Positions 53,355-64,000 of a stretch of 64,000 nucleotides of DNA are shown one piece after another. The notes beneath the pieces are model-generated. The model saw nothing but the letters and a program-made list of their open reading frames with translations, was not told where the DNA came from and did not search any database. The stretch comes from Butyriboletus loyo (Eukaryota; Basidiomycota; Agaricomycetes; Boletales; Boletaceae). The position numbers and the translations under genes are program-made. The stretch lies in NCBI GenBank assembly GCA_038093515.1, contig JBBPSI010000048.1:62001-126000 (forward strand). Direction: 5' to 3'. Position 1 is the stretch's first letter, and every line of letters starts with the position of its first letter.

Positions 53355-55214
53355 ATGTCCCTCTACACCGCTCTCCGCGTCTCCCCCAAAAAGAAACGCG
53401 TCCGCTCCGACTCAGACGACGAAGCGACACCAAAGAGACGCAGAGCCGCGTACGCCTCACCCCCCCGCTCTCCCTCACGCTCCTTACCCGCCCACTTGGC
53501 CCGACTCGAAAACATACACTCTGCCCTCCAACATGCCCTCTCCCACGCCCTTGCCACATGTGCCGTATCCCCTTCAGAGCACACCGGCACCATTTGCAAC
53601 GTCCTCAACCACATCTCCGTCGCCACCTACTCTGGCTTGTCAACTAGATTCGGCGAGGAGGATCTCAAGCGTCTTTGCTGGCTCTGGGAGTGGGACCCCA
53701 CATCCCTCCCTACCCTTGCCGCTCAAGATGACCCCAATCCATTCCTCGTCCCCGCCGTCTCCCCATCCCTAAAGGACTGGACGCGTGGTTCAATGGGCTT
53801 CGTCATCAGCCCCACGTCTCATTACTCAAAGACTGCCGGAAAACGCGTCCCTGTATACGGCATCGGTATCGAGGTCGAGATGGACATCGACAAGGGCATG
53901 GCTGGCGGCATGGCTGCAGTCGCAAGGTGGACCGCTGACGCAGATAAGCGACGCGCTGAGTTCCGTTCAAAGCTCAAATCTTGGGTCAATGTACTCCTTT
54001 CCTCTGTTCTCTACCTCTTCCCCAACTCACCCTTCTTTTCCCAGAACCATTCCGATAACACCCCAATCCCAAATGTGCCCTTGGCAGACGTGCCTCGACT
54101 CGCTATTCCAGCCACCCAGCCCTCGTCCCTCACCCGCGTGCTTGCGTCCGCATCTCCAAAGGGTGCAGCCGTCCTTGCGAGCATTCTTCCCTCCAGCCCC
54201 TCCTCTCCCTCCAAGTCTCTTTTCAAACCCACTGGGAGAACCGCAACTGCACCTCGCGAATTCCCTGTTCCCTTTCCGATCGCGAAACCCCACTCTAGCG
54301 AAGCTTCGCCCTCCGCCTCGCTCCTTCGCACCCCGTCCTCACGACTCAGCCGTGTCGATCCTCTCGCCGGACTCCTCACACCACAGACCCCTGCTCGTAA
54401 ACGTCTGCAATCCGATGCATACGACGCACTCCCCACAACACCCGTCCACCAGCGTGGCTCCGATGCCCAGACTGCACCATCCACTCCAAGCACCTCTCGA
54501 CGCCAAGCGTTATATGACCGCGTCCGCCTCAAATCACTGACCTCTACCCCTGCCAAAGCAAAGAGTGCCGAAGTCGCGGGCGGTAAACTTACCAGGGATC
54601 AGATTCAGAAACTGGGTCAGGAAGAGATCCGGCGACGTTGCTTGCTTGGCCGTCTCGGTGGTGTTGCTGAAAGTACCTGGATGTAAGTGCAACGCATGGT
54701 TATCAGCATTCTACGTGTTAACATCACCAGGTTGTTCTCATCCCCTGTTGGGTCGACCGCAACGCTAACCACTCGTAAGCGCAAGGCTCTCCCTGCCAGC
54801 GAGGTCATGGCTGCCGTCGTAAAATCCTCCCCTGTCCCAATGTCGACGTCAGAAGCTTCTGAATCACTGAAATTGCTTACGACGCTCTGCCCGTTCTTCC
54901 TCAGACCGCTTGACATTAATGGCGAAGACTGGCTCGAAATGCCTCCTACTGCATCGACATCGGACACCACCGAAGGCTCTGCGAAACAGGATTGCTCGAG
55001 TCCGACAAAGTTGTCGGGAAGCAAAATGGACCCTCCCCCTAGCCCTGGATCGAAGCTATTTGGAAGTGGCCCGCCTGCAAGCCCTGGATCCAAAGCACGT
55101 CTAAACAGTGGAGAGCAATTGCTTACCCGAAGTCCTCGGAGAGTCAAACGAGAGGCAAGAGGAATCAGGGAAGTCAGAGAGATAATCAGAAGAGAGTTGG
55201 ACCTTGATGATTGA
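53355..55214 (+). CDS. CDT1: DNA replication licensing factor Cdt1
   Basis: Cdt1 loads the MCM2-7 helicase on origins with ORC and Cdc6. Three exons: 53355-53989, 54045-54682 and 54731-55214. The N-terminus MSLYTALRVSPKKKRVRSDS is basic with a nuclear-localisation-like TPKRRR. The central winged-helix region includes HTGTICNVLNHISVATYSGL, RFGEEDLKRLCWLWEWDP and KRVPVYGIGIEVEMDIDKG. A Ser/Pro/Thr-rich linker with several TP sites follows. The C-terminal MCM-binding winged helix reads LTRDQIQKLGQEEIRRRCLL, GRLGGVAESTWMLFSSPVGS, RKRKALPASEVMAAVVKSSP and LLTTLCPFFLRPLDINGEDW. TP/SP clusters fit CDK control. The name rests mainly on the C-terminal domain. Confidence 0.82.
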
Positions 55215-55324
55215 TCAACAGTGCTTTCATTTACTTGTGCTCGTTGGCTATTTGCGATACCTCGTTTTGTTACATTATTGCTTTGTTTTGCGACACCTTT
55301 GTAACTCCGATCGGCCTACACTAC

Positions 55325-56308
55325 CTACTCTGCCCCGACCAAAAACTCTGCCCAAACATCATTCAGGTGATATAAAATACCGATATGTCCGCCACGAACA
55401 GTCTTGACCTTGGTGTTCTTGTACGTGGCAGCTAGGTACTGCGACCACGCTTCAGGCGCCTCCTTATCCTCAGGACTCGTCACCAGCATAACAAATGGGC
55501 GAGAATGCTCCTCGTCCAACGTGTCTGGCCGAAATCCCCAGTCCGAGTGCAGGACAGACCACATGAGCTTAAAACCCTCCCAAGATTTCGCTACGCTGCG
55601 CACGGCGATCGTAGCAAACTTCCTCTCCGTTTCACCCTCCGCTATACCCTCTTTCGCCCTCCACTGGGCATACTCCTCCTTCTCTGCCTCGTCCATCTTG
55701 TCAAAAAGGAACCTCCGTAAGAACTTCTCCGTGTTGTCGACCGTGGTCACTTCCCTTTCCATCTTGAATTTCGCGAGACGGGCGACCAGATGCTTAAAGG
55801 GGAACCACTGGGTGATGGGGCCGACCGCAAAGTAATTGCTCCACGTCATGTGCCTTGCATAGTCTTTTTGATAGCGGAAAGGCGTGAGCGCTGACATGAG
55901 CAACACGCCGACGATGCACCGCCCGTATGGGAACTTGTCGTATGGGGCGCCATACAATATCTGGGCCGGTACCGAGCCGAAAGACCCGCCAGCGATGTAG
56001 AGTTTGAGGTCTCTTCCATTCTCAGGATAGAGATGGTCAAGGAGCGCAGTTATGTCGCCGGTGATGCAGTCGACATATGGCGTGGATGGGGAAGGGGGGG
56101 AAGTGTTCCCCCAGCCGGGGAGCGTGGGACATATATGGTAAATGCTCTTTGACGCAATGATAGGGGAGACCTTGGACGTCTCTCCGATCCCTAAGGCGCC
56201 ATGGAGGTAAAGGAGAACAGTGGTGCTGGACACGTTGCCAGAAGTGGCGTAGGCCAGCGTGCGATCGCCTGGCAATGTGAGGGTGCTTTCGTGGGTGAAA
56301 TCGTCCAT
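55325..56308 (-). CDS. Alpha/beta-hydrolase fold protein
   Basis: Intronless 327-residue protein starting at 56308 (MDDFTHESTLTLPGDRTLAY). Hydrolase features are VLLYLHGALGIG (oxyanion HG), PTLPGWGNTSP, the nucleophile elbow LYIAGGSFGSVPAQILYG (GxSxG), FVMLVTSPEDKEAP for the acid and VRGGHIGILY for the catalytic His. A cap region between VLLMSALTPFRYQ and KLMWSVLHSDW separates them. The intact triad suggests an active hydrolase, substrate unknown. Absence of introns is notable among intron-rich neighbours. It converges on CDT1 with 110 bases between stops. Confidence 0.8.
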   Translation of the reverse strand: MDDFTHESTLTLPGDRTLAYATSGNVSSTTVLLYLHGALGIGETSKVSPIIASKSIYHICPTLPGWGNTSPPSPSTPYVDCITGDITALLDHLYPENGRDLKLYIAGGSFGSVPAQILYGAPYDKFPYGRCIVGVLLMSALTPFRYQKDYARHMTWSNYFAVGPITQWFPFKHLVARLAKFKMEREVTTVDNTEKFLRRFLFDKMDEAEKEEYAQWRAKEGIAEGETERKFATIAVRSVAKSWEGFKLMWSVLHSDWGFRPDTLDEEHSRPFVMLVTSPEDKEAPEAWSQYLAATYKNTKVKTVRGGHIGILYHLNDVWAEFLVGAE

Positions 56309-56499
56309 GCGGTGTGTCGTTTCGCAGTGATTTGTGTTGGTGGAGTGCTCGGTATTTGAGGTGGATGCGGCGCGCAGTCATGCTGCTCCGCAGCGGAGGT
56401 GACAAGTTGACATTGAAGAACGCACAGCGTAGTGGTCAATTCACTCGGGCTCAAGTACCCAAGCGTGTCAGGTGATTATGGCGCCGAAGCCTAGTACTT

Positions 56500-56571
56500 G
56501 CCCGCTTAGCTCAGTGGTAGAGCGCGTCACTTGTAATGATGAGGTCGGTTGTTCAATCCAGCCAGTGGGCA
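56500..56571 (+). tRNA. tRNA-Thr (anticodon UGU)
   Basis: 72 bases fold as a complete cloverleaf. The acceptor stem GCCCGCT pairs with AGTGGGC (one G-U and otherwise Watson-Crick), with discriminator A. The D arm is GCTC..GAGC. The anticodon stem CGTCA/TGATG has loop CTTGTAA, which places TGT at positions 34-36 (reads ACA, Thr). The T arm is GGTTG-TTCAATC-CAGCC. Box A-like TAGCTCAGTGG and box B-like GGTTGTTCAATCC are present. There is no intron and no encoded CCA, as expected. A T-run (TTTTTT) at 56574-56579 would end Pol III transcription. Confidence 0.93.
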
Positions 56572-56657
56572 TCCTTTTTTGCTTCGATGCGTAGCCCGTC
56601 AGATGGACAAAATTGTTTCCATTGTTCCCCCTTGTCCGTATGAACTTCCTACACCTA

Positions 56658-58261
56658 TTACAGATTGAGTTCCGTCCGGATCTTCCTCTCATGCTGTGCG
56701 CAATCCACGACTTTGCCTTCCCTCCGACTTTGCTCCGCAGCGAATACCGTAAGATGACTTATCAATATCTTTTGGACATCAACGCCAAGAATGGCTTGAT
56801 CACCCGACCGTACCGCGTCGATGAACGCCCGAATAAGGCCCTGGTCTCCCCCTCCATGACCGCCTCCTTCGTTGGGGGGGTAGTGTGTCGTTTGCTTACC
56901 AGTTCGGAAATCGGTCACCGTAAACGTATTCATATCGCCGACTATCTCGCCATGCGTAAAATGAAGGCGTGTTTGCCGTTCACAAATGAGAGACGTATAT
57001 GCAACCATCGTGAAGGAGGCGGTCGTGCCAGAAGAGAACTCGATATTGACCACCTTTTGACATAGAATTAATGGACCCTGACGACCATGAGAATACGTCA
57101 GGACACATACTTGGTGATCGCAAACGTCATTGTCACTTTCGTAGACGCATTTGCCATAGGGACCGTTGTTCAATGCCTCTGTTACGTTCTCAATATCGGG
57201 TATGCCATCTACAAGGGTGCTTGCAGGCCAAGAGGTATTTCCTTGGGACACGGGATCCAGGTATACTGCGGGCCAGGTTCTGGGGCTAAGCTCCAGTTAT
57301 GGTTATGCGTGCGAAAGCATACTTTTCTTTGCGCTGTATGGACATTCATTCTCAATGGGACAGTCGAGGCACCGTGATGCACTCCCAGCGGCCGCCGGTT
57401 TCCTGTCTTTCTTGAAATGATGTAGAGATCCGAATGAGGAAACTCTGGTAGGTGTAGCTGGGGACAGCCAGTGACAAAGAATGTCGATATCACTGGACAG
57501 CACCGCTAGATGTGAGTGATATCAAAGTGGAAGATGATAGAGATTTACTGGCAGCTCTTGGTCATGAGGGAGAATGAGCTCTCCGCTTCCTTCGCCCAGT
57601 TACCCCGGACATACGAATGAGCAAAGTGGAAATAACCGACAGGCTCGACATGCACGGCATTCACGAGCTCCCCTAGCTGGCCGGAACGAACTACATTCGT
57701 AATTGCCTTGCTGTATGGCGAGTAACGCAATACTACGCCAACCTCGTCAGCCCTTGGTTGACACGCGTGGCGGATGGTGCGCACCATGACCCATCCCAAA
57801 TATGATCCCGGCCTCGTTGACTGCCTTCTCCATCTCAAAGAGATGGCGCAAGTTGGTTGCCATCGGTTTCTCGCACAGGATATGATAGCCCTGCTGAGCA
57901 AAGGCCAAGACAACATCCTTGTGCATATGGTCCTGTACAGCGACGATGACAGCATCCGCCAGGCGCTTCCCAACGGTCTCGAGCGTCTCCGCGGATGCTT
58001 TGAGGAGATCTTGCCACGTATTGAAGATGAGGGTATCGTCGATAGCGTGCGCTTTGGAAAAGAGGGTGCGGGTATTGTAGCGGGGTTCCGCGATCGCTAC
58101 GATTTTGCATTGATGAGGTTGATCGAGCGCGTAGGCTGCATAGTTCTGCGAATGTTGCTCGCCAGTTCGCTCAGAGTAGATAGCTAGTAGGAGATACGTA
58201 CTGTTCCGCGCTGCCCACAGCCAATGACTGCGATGGTGATGGGGATCTCGGTCGAGTTCAT
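56658..58261 (-). CDS. Gfo/Idh/MocA-family oxidoreductase (second, distinct type)
   Basis: The start at 58261 gives MNSTEIPITIAVIGCGQRGT, a Rossmann Gly motif, spliced to NYAAYALDQPHQCKIVAIAE PRYN. Then VIVAVQDHMHKDVVLAFAQQ, the EKP motif in ILCEKPMATNLRHLFEMEKA, GHVLRYSPYSKAITNVVRSG and VHVEPVGYFHFAHSYVRGNW. An intron restores CHDIDILCHWLSPATPTRVS and SFGSLHHFKKDRKPAAA. A Cys cluster CLDCPIENECPYSAKK follows, then STLVDGIPDIENVTEALNNG PYGKCVYESDNDVCDHQVVN and DFRTGKQTTHYPP. It is longer than and not closely similar to the oxidoreductase at 33.7 kb. The CLDCPIENECPYSA segment resembles a group of MocA-like enzymes acting on sugars or GalNAc glycosides; substrate unproven. Confidence 0.82.
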
Positions 58262-58432
58262 GCTGGTATCCTTTGGTTTTGCCTTGGAGGAGCTGGTCAG
58301 AGCGCCTTGACGTTATGAATCCACGACCGCACTCCTGGCGTTAGAGACACCAAAGACCATACCAACATGTACGAGACGCGAAAAAAATCGTCTGCTAAGA
58401 CACGCTCGATCCAAGTCAACTGCAAATGACAC

Positions 58433-59998
58433 ATGCCTCGTCTCCTACCGCGTCTTCTCAAGGCACTCCAGGAAACACCCCTCACACACCGGGGCTCGAA
58501 ACACGTCGCGCGCTCGCAAGACATCAGCTCTCGCAAGAGAAATTCATTATATCGACCGATTCCCGTTTCGTTACCGTCTTTTCATCCCGTCGGGCGGACG
58601 CGCTCGATTCTGTTTGACCAGAATCCAGTGACGGACAAACAAGTATTCGCAAGGCATAAGCGTCTCCCTCCGAGAGTGCGTCTGGGTCCTCGACCGGTCG
58701 TGCATGAAGAGCATGATGTCCCAAGGGAGATGACCACCCAAGAACGCCAATGGTGGTCGAGCCCGTACCGTACGTTCGACCGCTCGTTTTCCCCACTTTG
58801 TGCGCTCGTCGCCAATCAGACTCGCCGACAGTCAGGATGTTGGCTACTCCGCTGCGACAATGCACGCTTTCCAAAAGGTATCTACCCAACGGTACGTGTG
58901 TATTCTGATGTCGAAATGCTTCTCATCTTGTTTTCATGTACAGATTTTCTCGTAAGACTCGCCGTGCTACGCTTGCCCACAGCGCAAAACACTCGCGAGA
59001 TTGAGGTCCTCATGCCAGATGGACTCGAACATCCGAAATACAAGCGGCGGAAAGCACGCGTCGCTGTGTACGTATCCTGCTGGAAGGACGCCGTCGAAAC
59101 CATGAAATCACCAGGTGGCTATCCTAATCCTCTCCTTACTCACTGGCTTACCTGTATGCCCCCGTCGTCAGTCTCACTCCCCCGCTACGGCGCCAACATT
59201 TTCTTCTCCAAACACCTTTGTTCTCACATCAGCTATCTCCTGCGTCTCCGCGTTCTCCAAGAACTTGAAGTACTGACTGATGCTCTCAAACGGAATCGAG
59301 GCCGAATCGAGTTCGGTGCGGACGCGGACCCCACGATTCTCCGGCGTCTGACACGATCCGAGTTCAAGATCTTGCGCGAGACGGGCATAATACCTTACCC
59401 CGATGCAGTCGCAGTCCTCGTCGTTCCTCCCGTCAACCGCGATCCGAGAACCAAATTACGACCTCGACCGTCGCAAGAGCCAGAGGTCCCATCTAGTGAA
59501 TCTGGCCCCTTTCCAGACCTCATGGACAAGAAAGCACTTCCACCGCTCTCAAGCCTCCACAACGTCAGTGCCCCTGAGGGTGTATTGGAACAGGGGGCAG
59601 ATCATCCTCTGGAGACACCCTTTTCAACATTCTTACCAAACGCACGCGTTCCCCTTTACAATGGCCTCACCGTGTTCCCTTCTCCACCACACCGTGCCGC
59701 GTTCCACAAGTCGCTCGCAGAACTACTAGACGTTGAACGACATTTCCGTGGAGCACGCCTGGCCTCAGAAATGAGGGCCACGAATAAAGAGGGACTTGAG
59801 CGTACAAAGGGTGACGCAAAGGGGAGTCACGCGTTTCTTCTCCTGTCAAATGAACAGACGGTGAGACGTGCGGACACGGCCGCGCTCGCGATTGCCTTGT
59901 GGAGATTAAGGATGTGGGAGGGTGACGCTTTCGCTGATATGCTCGAAGGTTGGGAGATAGGTAAGGAGTGGAGGATCAAACAATGTAGTCGTCTATGA
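58433..59998 (+). CDS. Conserved protein of unknown function, predicted mitochondrial
   Basis: The start is ATG 58433. The N-terminus is rich in Arg, Leu and Ser with no acidic residue for the first dozen positions (MPRLLPRLLKALQETP), which suggests a mitochondrial presequence. Visible blocks include MTTQERQWWSSPYRTFDRSF, DFLVRLAVLRLPTAQNTREI, VLMPDGLEHPKYKRRKARVA, YLLRLRVLQELEVLTDALKR, ILRRLTRSEFKILRETGIIP YPDAVAVLVVPPVNRDP, and a C-terminal helix-rich part (LALAIALWRLRMWEGDAFAD-like). Introns are likely near 58895-58943 and between about 59115 and 59195. I have a sense that similar unnamed proteins occur in other Agaricomycetes but I do not recognise a function. It is divergent from the Gfo/Idh gene (171 bases) and convergent with PRE3. 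Confidence 0.65.
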   Translation: MPRLLPRLLKALQETPLTHRGSKHVARSQDISSRKRNSLYRPIPVSLPSFHPVGRTRSILFDQNPVTDKQVFARHKRLPPRVRLGPRPVVHEEHDVPREMTTQERQWWSSPYRTFDRSFSPLCALVANQTRRQSGCWLLRCDNARFPKGIYPTVRVYSDVEMLLILFSCTDFLVRLAVLRLPTAQNTREIEVLMPDGLEHPKYKRRKARVAVYVSCWKDAVETMKSPGGYPNPLLTHWLTCMPPSSVSLPRYGANIFFSKHLCSHISYLLRLRVLQELEVLTDALKRNRGRIEFGADADPTILRRLTRSEFKILRETGIIPYPDAVAVLVVPPVNRDPRTKLRPRPSQEPEVPSSESGPFPDLMDKKALPPLSSLHNVSAPEGVLEQGADHPLETPFSTFLPNARVPLYNGLTVFPSPPHRAAFHKSLAELLDVERHFRGARLASEMRATNKEGLERTKGDAKGSHAFLLLSNEQTVRRADTAALAIALWRLRMWEGDAFADMLEGWEIGKEWRIKQCSRL

Positions 59999-60104
59999 GA
60001 ATTTACGCATACACCTATCGACCCACTCGCAGGACGATTGCCAATCGTCCTTCAAAGTATCAACAGTCTTGACGATGGTACTTTATAATGCTGAGTGATA
60101 CAAA

Positions 60105-61110
<1,006 letters not shown>

Positions 61111-61255
61111 TGTGAGGAAGGAGTCGAGGGACAAGATGTAGATGTAGTAGATGTAGTTGCGGTGGCTGTTGAGCTGACGCGTCTCCCCTGGACGCGCGTG
61201 CAGCGTGCGCACTGTCAGTCTGTGACCAAGACAATTCTCAGCAACGTCCCTTGCG
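61111..61255. promoter_or_regulatory. 145-base divergent promoter of PRE3 and RPN12
   Basis: The region between the two proteasome genes contains GGTGGC at 61161-61166, a partial match to the yeast proteasome element GGTGGCAAA (the CAAA end is not present), and ACGCGT at 61177-61182. GAT-GTA repeats lie around 61135-61158. Co-regulation is inferred from the shared promoter. Confidence 0.4.
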
Positions 61256-62326
61256 ATGGCTTCTCGACAACTGGGCACGCTCTACCGCGAACTACAGCGC
61301 GCGTTCGACGCACGCCCGACCGATCTCAAGAGGTGCGGCGCATTGCTTGCCCAGCTCAAGGTAAGTTGCAAGGTCCATCGTCATCCCATGTTGACATCGT
61401 TCCCAAACGACACCCAAGATCGGCTTGATACAGACTGGCCTTCTCATTCCAACCGCTGAGACAAACTTTCCAGACTTGGTCGTCGCCCGTAGGTGCTCTC
61501 CAGGCTAATCCACGTCTGCCATGTCTTCCCAATCCCCCATACAGGCGACATTCTCGAGATCGGTGCTTTCTGTAGTATACGGGCCAAAGACGTCCCCTCG
61601 TTTGACAGATATTTCTCTCAGCTACAGACGTTCTATACCGACTTTAGGTCAGGGTCATCCAGTCACCCGACGCTGTACCAGTCACCTCACTCCCTCCCAC
61701 AGATCCGTTCTACCCCCTTCGAAACGCGAATTCCCCGTTCGGGGGCTAAACCTCATCCGTCTCCTCACTCAAAACAGAATCGCAGACTTCCACACTACCC
61801 TCGAATCCCTCCCTCTTCCTGCCGACGAAATCAGTACTAATCCCTACATTGCTCACCCGGTCAACCTCGAACGGTGGCTCATGGAAGGGAGTTATTCCAA
61901 GGTCTGGAATGCAAGAGAAGAGGCTCCCGCGGAAGAGTACAAGTTCTTCGTGGACAGTCTCATGGGAACTATCAGGTACGTTACTGACAAGCTGTGGCGT
62001 ATGGCGTACGCTCACAGATATGATAGAAATGAGATTGCAAGTTGTGAAGAGTCGGCGTATGAGAGCCTCCCATTGAAGGACGCTGCTACGCTCCTCTTCT
62101 TCACTTCTCAGTCTGACCTTTTGAGATTCGCGCAGCAGGTATGTATTTGTCCGAGTTGGCCACTTCGTCAGTACTAAGGTGGAATTCGTAGCGTGGATGG
62201 CAAATAGATCTAACCGCAGGTCTCATCAAATTTGCACGCAAGAATGACGAACAGACGGAAATTCCAAAACAGAAGCTCATTGCAGCGAACCTAGTGTACG
62301 CACGCGAACTCGAGCAAATCGTGTAG
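61256..62326 (+). CDS. RPN12: 26S proteasome regulatory lid subunit Rpn12
   Basis: PCI-domain lid subunit (human PSMD8) that completes lid assembly. Exon 1 from 61256 gives MASRQLGTLYRELQRAFDAR and CGALLAQLK. Later exons give TGLLIPTAETNFPDLVVAR, DILEIGAFCSIRAKDVPSFD RYFSQLQTFYTDFR, REFPVRGLNLIRLLTQNRIA, DFHTTLESLP and NPYIAHPVNLERWLMEGSYS KVW. The PCI end reads AATLLFFTSQSDLLRFAQQ then RGWQIDLTAGLIKFARKN and KLIAANLVYARELEQIV. Five or more small introns are in phase. About 265 residues, the usual family length. Confidence 0.92.
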
Positions 62327-62456
62327 ACATCATGTCCAATTAATGGTTTTCTTTTGTGATGGAACTCGGCGATTTATCACCTCGAGCGGTGAAATGGTGA
62401 TATGTAGAGTGCAAGGTTGAATTCAGTGACGGGTTCCGATATTAAGACACGAGTAG

Positions 62457-63514
62457 CTACTCGAAATTCTCCAGTGCCTCCTTCGCTTTTCGTTCTGCTT
62501 CCGCTAGCAGGTCGGCTGGTACAGGTACATGTAGTCCGTTCGTCTCACTGCATACCCATGACATCTCGAGCTCGAATTCCTTCTCTTTGTTGTCGTCATG
62601 GACGAGGTATATTCTGGGATAATATCAGTGACTGGGGGAGGGTGAGGGATAGGAGACACACATTCTGGCGGCTTCCATGACTGCCTCCCGCGTCGAGAGC
62701 TCTGAGAATTCAAGTTTCTCTAGTTCAGTCTTGGCCAATTGTCGTCCCTTGCCAATAGCCGCTCCATGGTATCCCTGATCGACACATCGGCATATGCGAG
62801 CACTGCAGTAGGGAGAGAACAAACCAAGCAGACGCCGCTAGGCTCGGCAACGTAAAGCGATGGACCGGTCTTGTCGACCCCCGCGAAGATGGTACTGATA
62901 CCAAACGGCCGGACAGACGAGTAGAGCGTATACATTTGTGCATAGTGCGCCAGGCGATCCGAAATGTACTATGGAAAACATGGATTTCTTCCTCAGAGGA
63001 ATGTGTACGGTGTGACGACCCCATGCATACCTTGACGGTTGGTTGTTCTCTCATGCTATTGCGAATGTTTGCGCATTCGTCGCGTGCCCTGTTCGAGATA
63101 TTGCGGCCGTCCGCGAGTAGCCCTGCTGTAGCCTAGATACAATGGGTCCAGGAAGAAAAAGAGAGGAAAGAGGGAGGGGTTTTACCATGCCAATATGTCT
63201 ATCTATCGTTTGGATGCGTCGATTGGCTTCCGGGACGAGCAGCTTTGAGTGGATGAGTTTCTCTACGGCAAGGACGATACCGTCTTTGACTCGGAGGCCG
63301 ATCGCGGTGCTAAATAACACGATTTGTGAGTATGATCAGTGGGGACGGACAGACACATACCCCGAGTTCTCGACGGCCTTGTTAGCATACTCGACCTGGA
63401 TGGCATACGTCTAAGCTGGAAGGGGGACTTCGGATGATGGCGCACCTGGAAGATCCGACCGTCTGGAGAGTAAGTACTCGCTGAAAGATCGTAGCCTGTG
63501 CCGATGGAAGTCAT
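62457..63514 (-). CDS. PRE10: 20S proteasome subunit alpha-7
   Basis: Alpha-ring subunit (human PSMA3). The ATG at 63514 starts [27 protein letters not shown], the alpha-subunit N-terminal signature specific to alpha-7. Then [115 protein letters not shown] and [20 protein letters not shown]. The C-terminus ([15 protein letters not shown]) is charged, though shorter than the acidic tail of some orthologues. It converges on RPN12 with 130 bases between stops and is divergent from the NUP82-like gene with 153 bases between starts. Confidence 0.92.
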
Positions 63515-63667
63515 CGTGGTTAGTGAGAGCAAGCCCGATGGCAGAGCTTCGTACGCGCGTACAGTCGCGCCCGTGAGAAAGATGAGCCGAACCAAGCTGG
63601 ACGCGACACCGAGCTGGCCCGCCATGCTCATCGTCCTCCTCGACCACGACCACGTTCTTGCCCCTAA

Positions 63668-64000
63668 ATGGATACAGCAGACGCCATCGCACACGACGAC
63701 TGGCACACCTTGCTCGACGCCCATCCTATCTTCCATTTCCCAGCCCATTCCCAGTCGGGGCGAGGAGAGTCCGTTACGGAGCAACCCGTCGAGCTCTCGA
63801 CCAGTACGCTCTTCGCCTCCGCTCAAGACAGCCATTCGGATCATGGTTATGTCCTCTCGGGTCGCCGCCAGCTCATGGCTTTGAAAGATGCCGATCTCAT
63901 CGTTGCCGCGGGTTCAGAACTCAGGATGACGTCCCTTTGGGACACCAAGCTAGGTCGCGAGACAGGCAAGTCATACAAGGTACGTAGAAGCCACACACAT
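63668..64000 (+). CDS. NUP82: NUP82/NUP88-like nucleoporin, first exon only (3'-truncated by window)
   Basis: The first exon (63668-63979, 104 codons, phase 0) reads [27 protein letters not shown], then [45 protein letters not shown] and ends at a GTACGT donor. The block from [20 protein letters not shown] to SYK resembles the beginning of the propeller in basidiomycete Nup82-like proteins as I remember them. The rest lies beyond the window, so the assignment is tentative. Confidence 0.45.
   Translation, partial: MDTADAIAHDDWHTLLDAHPIFHFPAHSQSGRGESVTEQPVELSTSTLFASAQDSHSDHGYVLSGRRQLMALKDADLIVAAGSELRMTSLWDTKLGRETGKSYKVRRSHTH

Noticed and set aside
33682..58261. Two Gfo/Idh genes as recent duplicates
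   Set aside because: They share only the fold and (D/E)KP motif; length, middle region and Cys cluster differ, so they are different subfamilies.

Overview
The window is nuclear DNA from a basidiomycete fungus, most likely an Agaricomycete. The signs are dense genes on both strands, split by many short introns (about 45-70 bases, with GT or occasionally GC donors and CTGAC-like branch points), intergenic gaps often under 200 bases, and protein families typical of that group (a lysine-ketoglutarate reductase/saccharopine dehydrogenase fusion, a GH9 endoglucanase, HERP-like and YTP1-like proteins, CCCH zinc-finger proteins). A closer placement is a guess. All gene models come from reading conserved protein blocks across splice sites by eye. 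Spans run from start codon to stop codon and include introns.

Layout. 0-15.6 kb: a 5'-truncated bifunctional AASS, a CNNM/MAM3 transporter-like protein, an ABC1/ADCK1-like mitochondrial kinase (MCP2), the calcium-channel subunit MID1, the coat/nucleoporin protein SEC13 and valyl-tRNA synthetase. 15.6-17.6 kb: a gene-free stretch with two remnants of a non-LTR retrotransposon, one in a block of about 900 bases without a single CpG. 17.6-27 kb: a small secreted cysteine-rich protein, exosome subunit RRP42, a dead GH5 glycosidase, an N-terminally short MAK21/NOC1, rRNA methyltransferase RRP8 and a uracil phosphoribosyltransferase. 27-38 kb: sulfite reductase MET10 with two CACGTG sites in its promoter, a membrane-anchored GH9, a Gfo/Idh oxidoreductase, a HERP-like ERAD protein and a Utp12-domain protein. 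38-49 kb: the kinase PHO85 with a Gln-rich tail, the PKA regulatory subunit BCY1, a mucin-like membrane protein, a YTP1-like protein, COQ2 and RhoGDI. 49-55 kb: two tandem paralogues of a CCCH zinc-finger family with an NYN-like N-terminal domain, then the replication licensing factor CDT1. 55-64 kb: an alpha/beta hydrolase, tRNA-Thr(UGU), a second Gfo/Idh oxidoreductase, an unrecognised conserved protein, then three proteasome genes side by side (PRE3, RPN12, PRE10) and the start of a NUP82-like nucleoporin.

Functional links. PRE3, RPN12 and PRE10 encode parts of the same 26S proteasome. MAK21 and RRP8, both ribosome-biogenesis factors, sit head to head. CDT1 shares a 134-base promoter with a CCCH gene. 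No CRISPR array, prokaryotic operon or obvious biosynthetic cluster was seen. The observations most worth follow-up are the CCCH/NYN-like tandem pair, the proteasome trio, the CpG-free retroelement remnant, three conservation-supported GC-AG introns with several very small exons, and the shortened MAK21.
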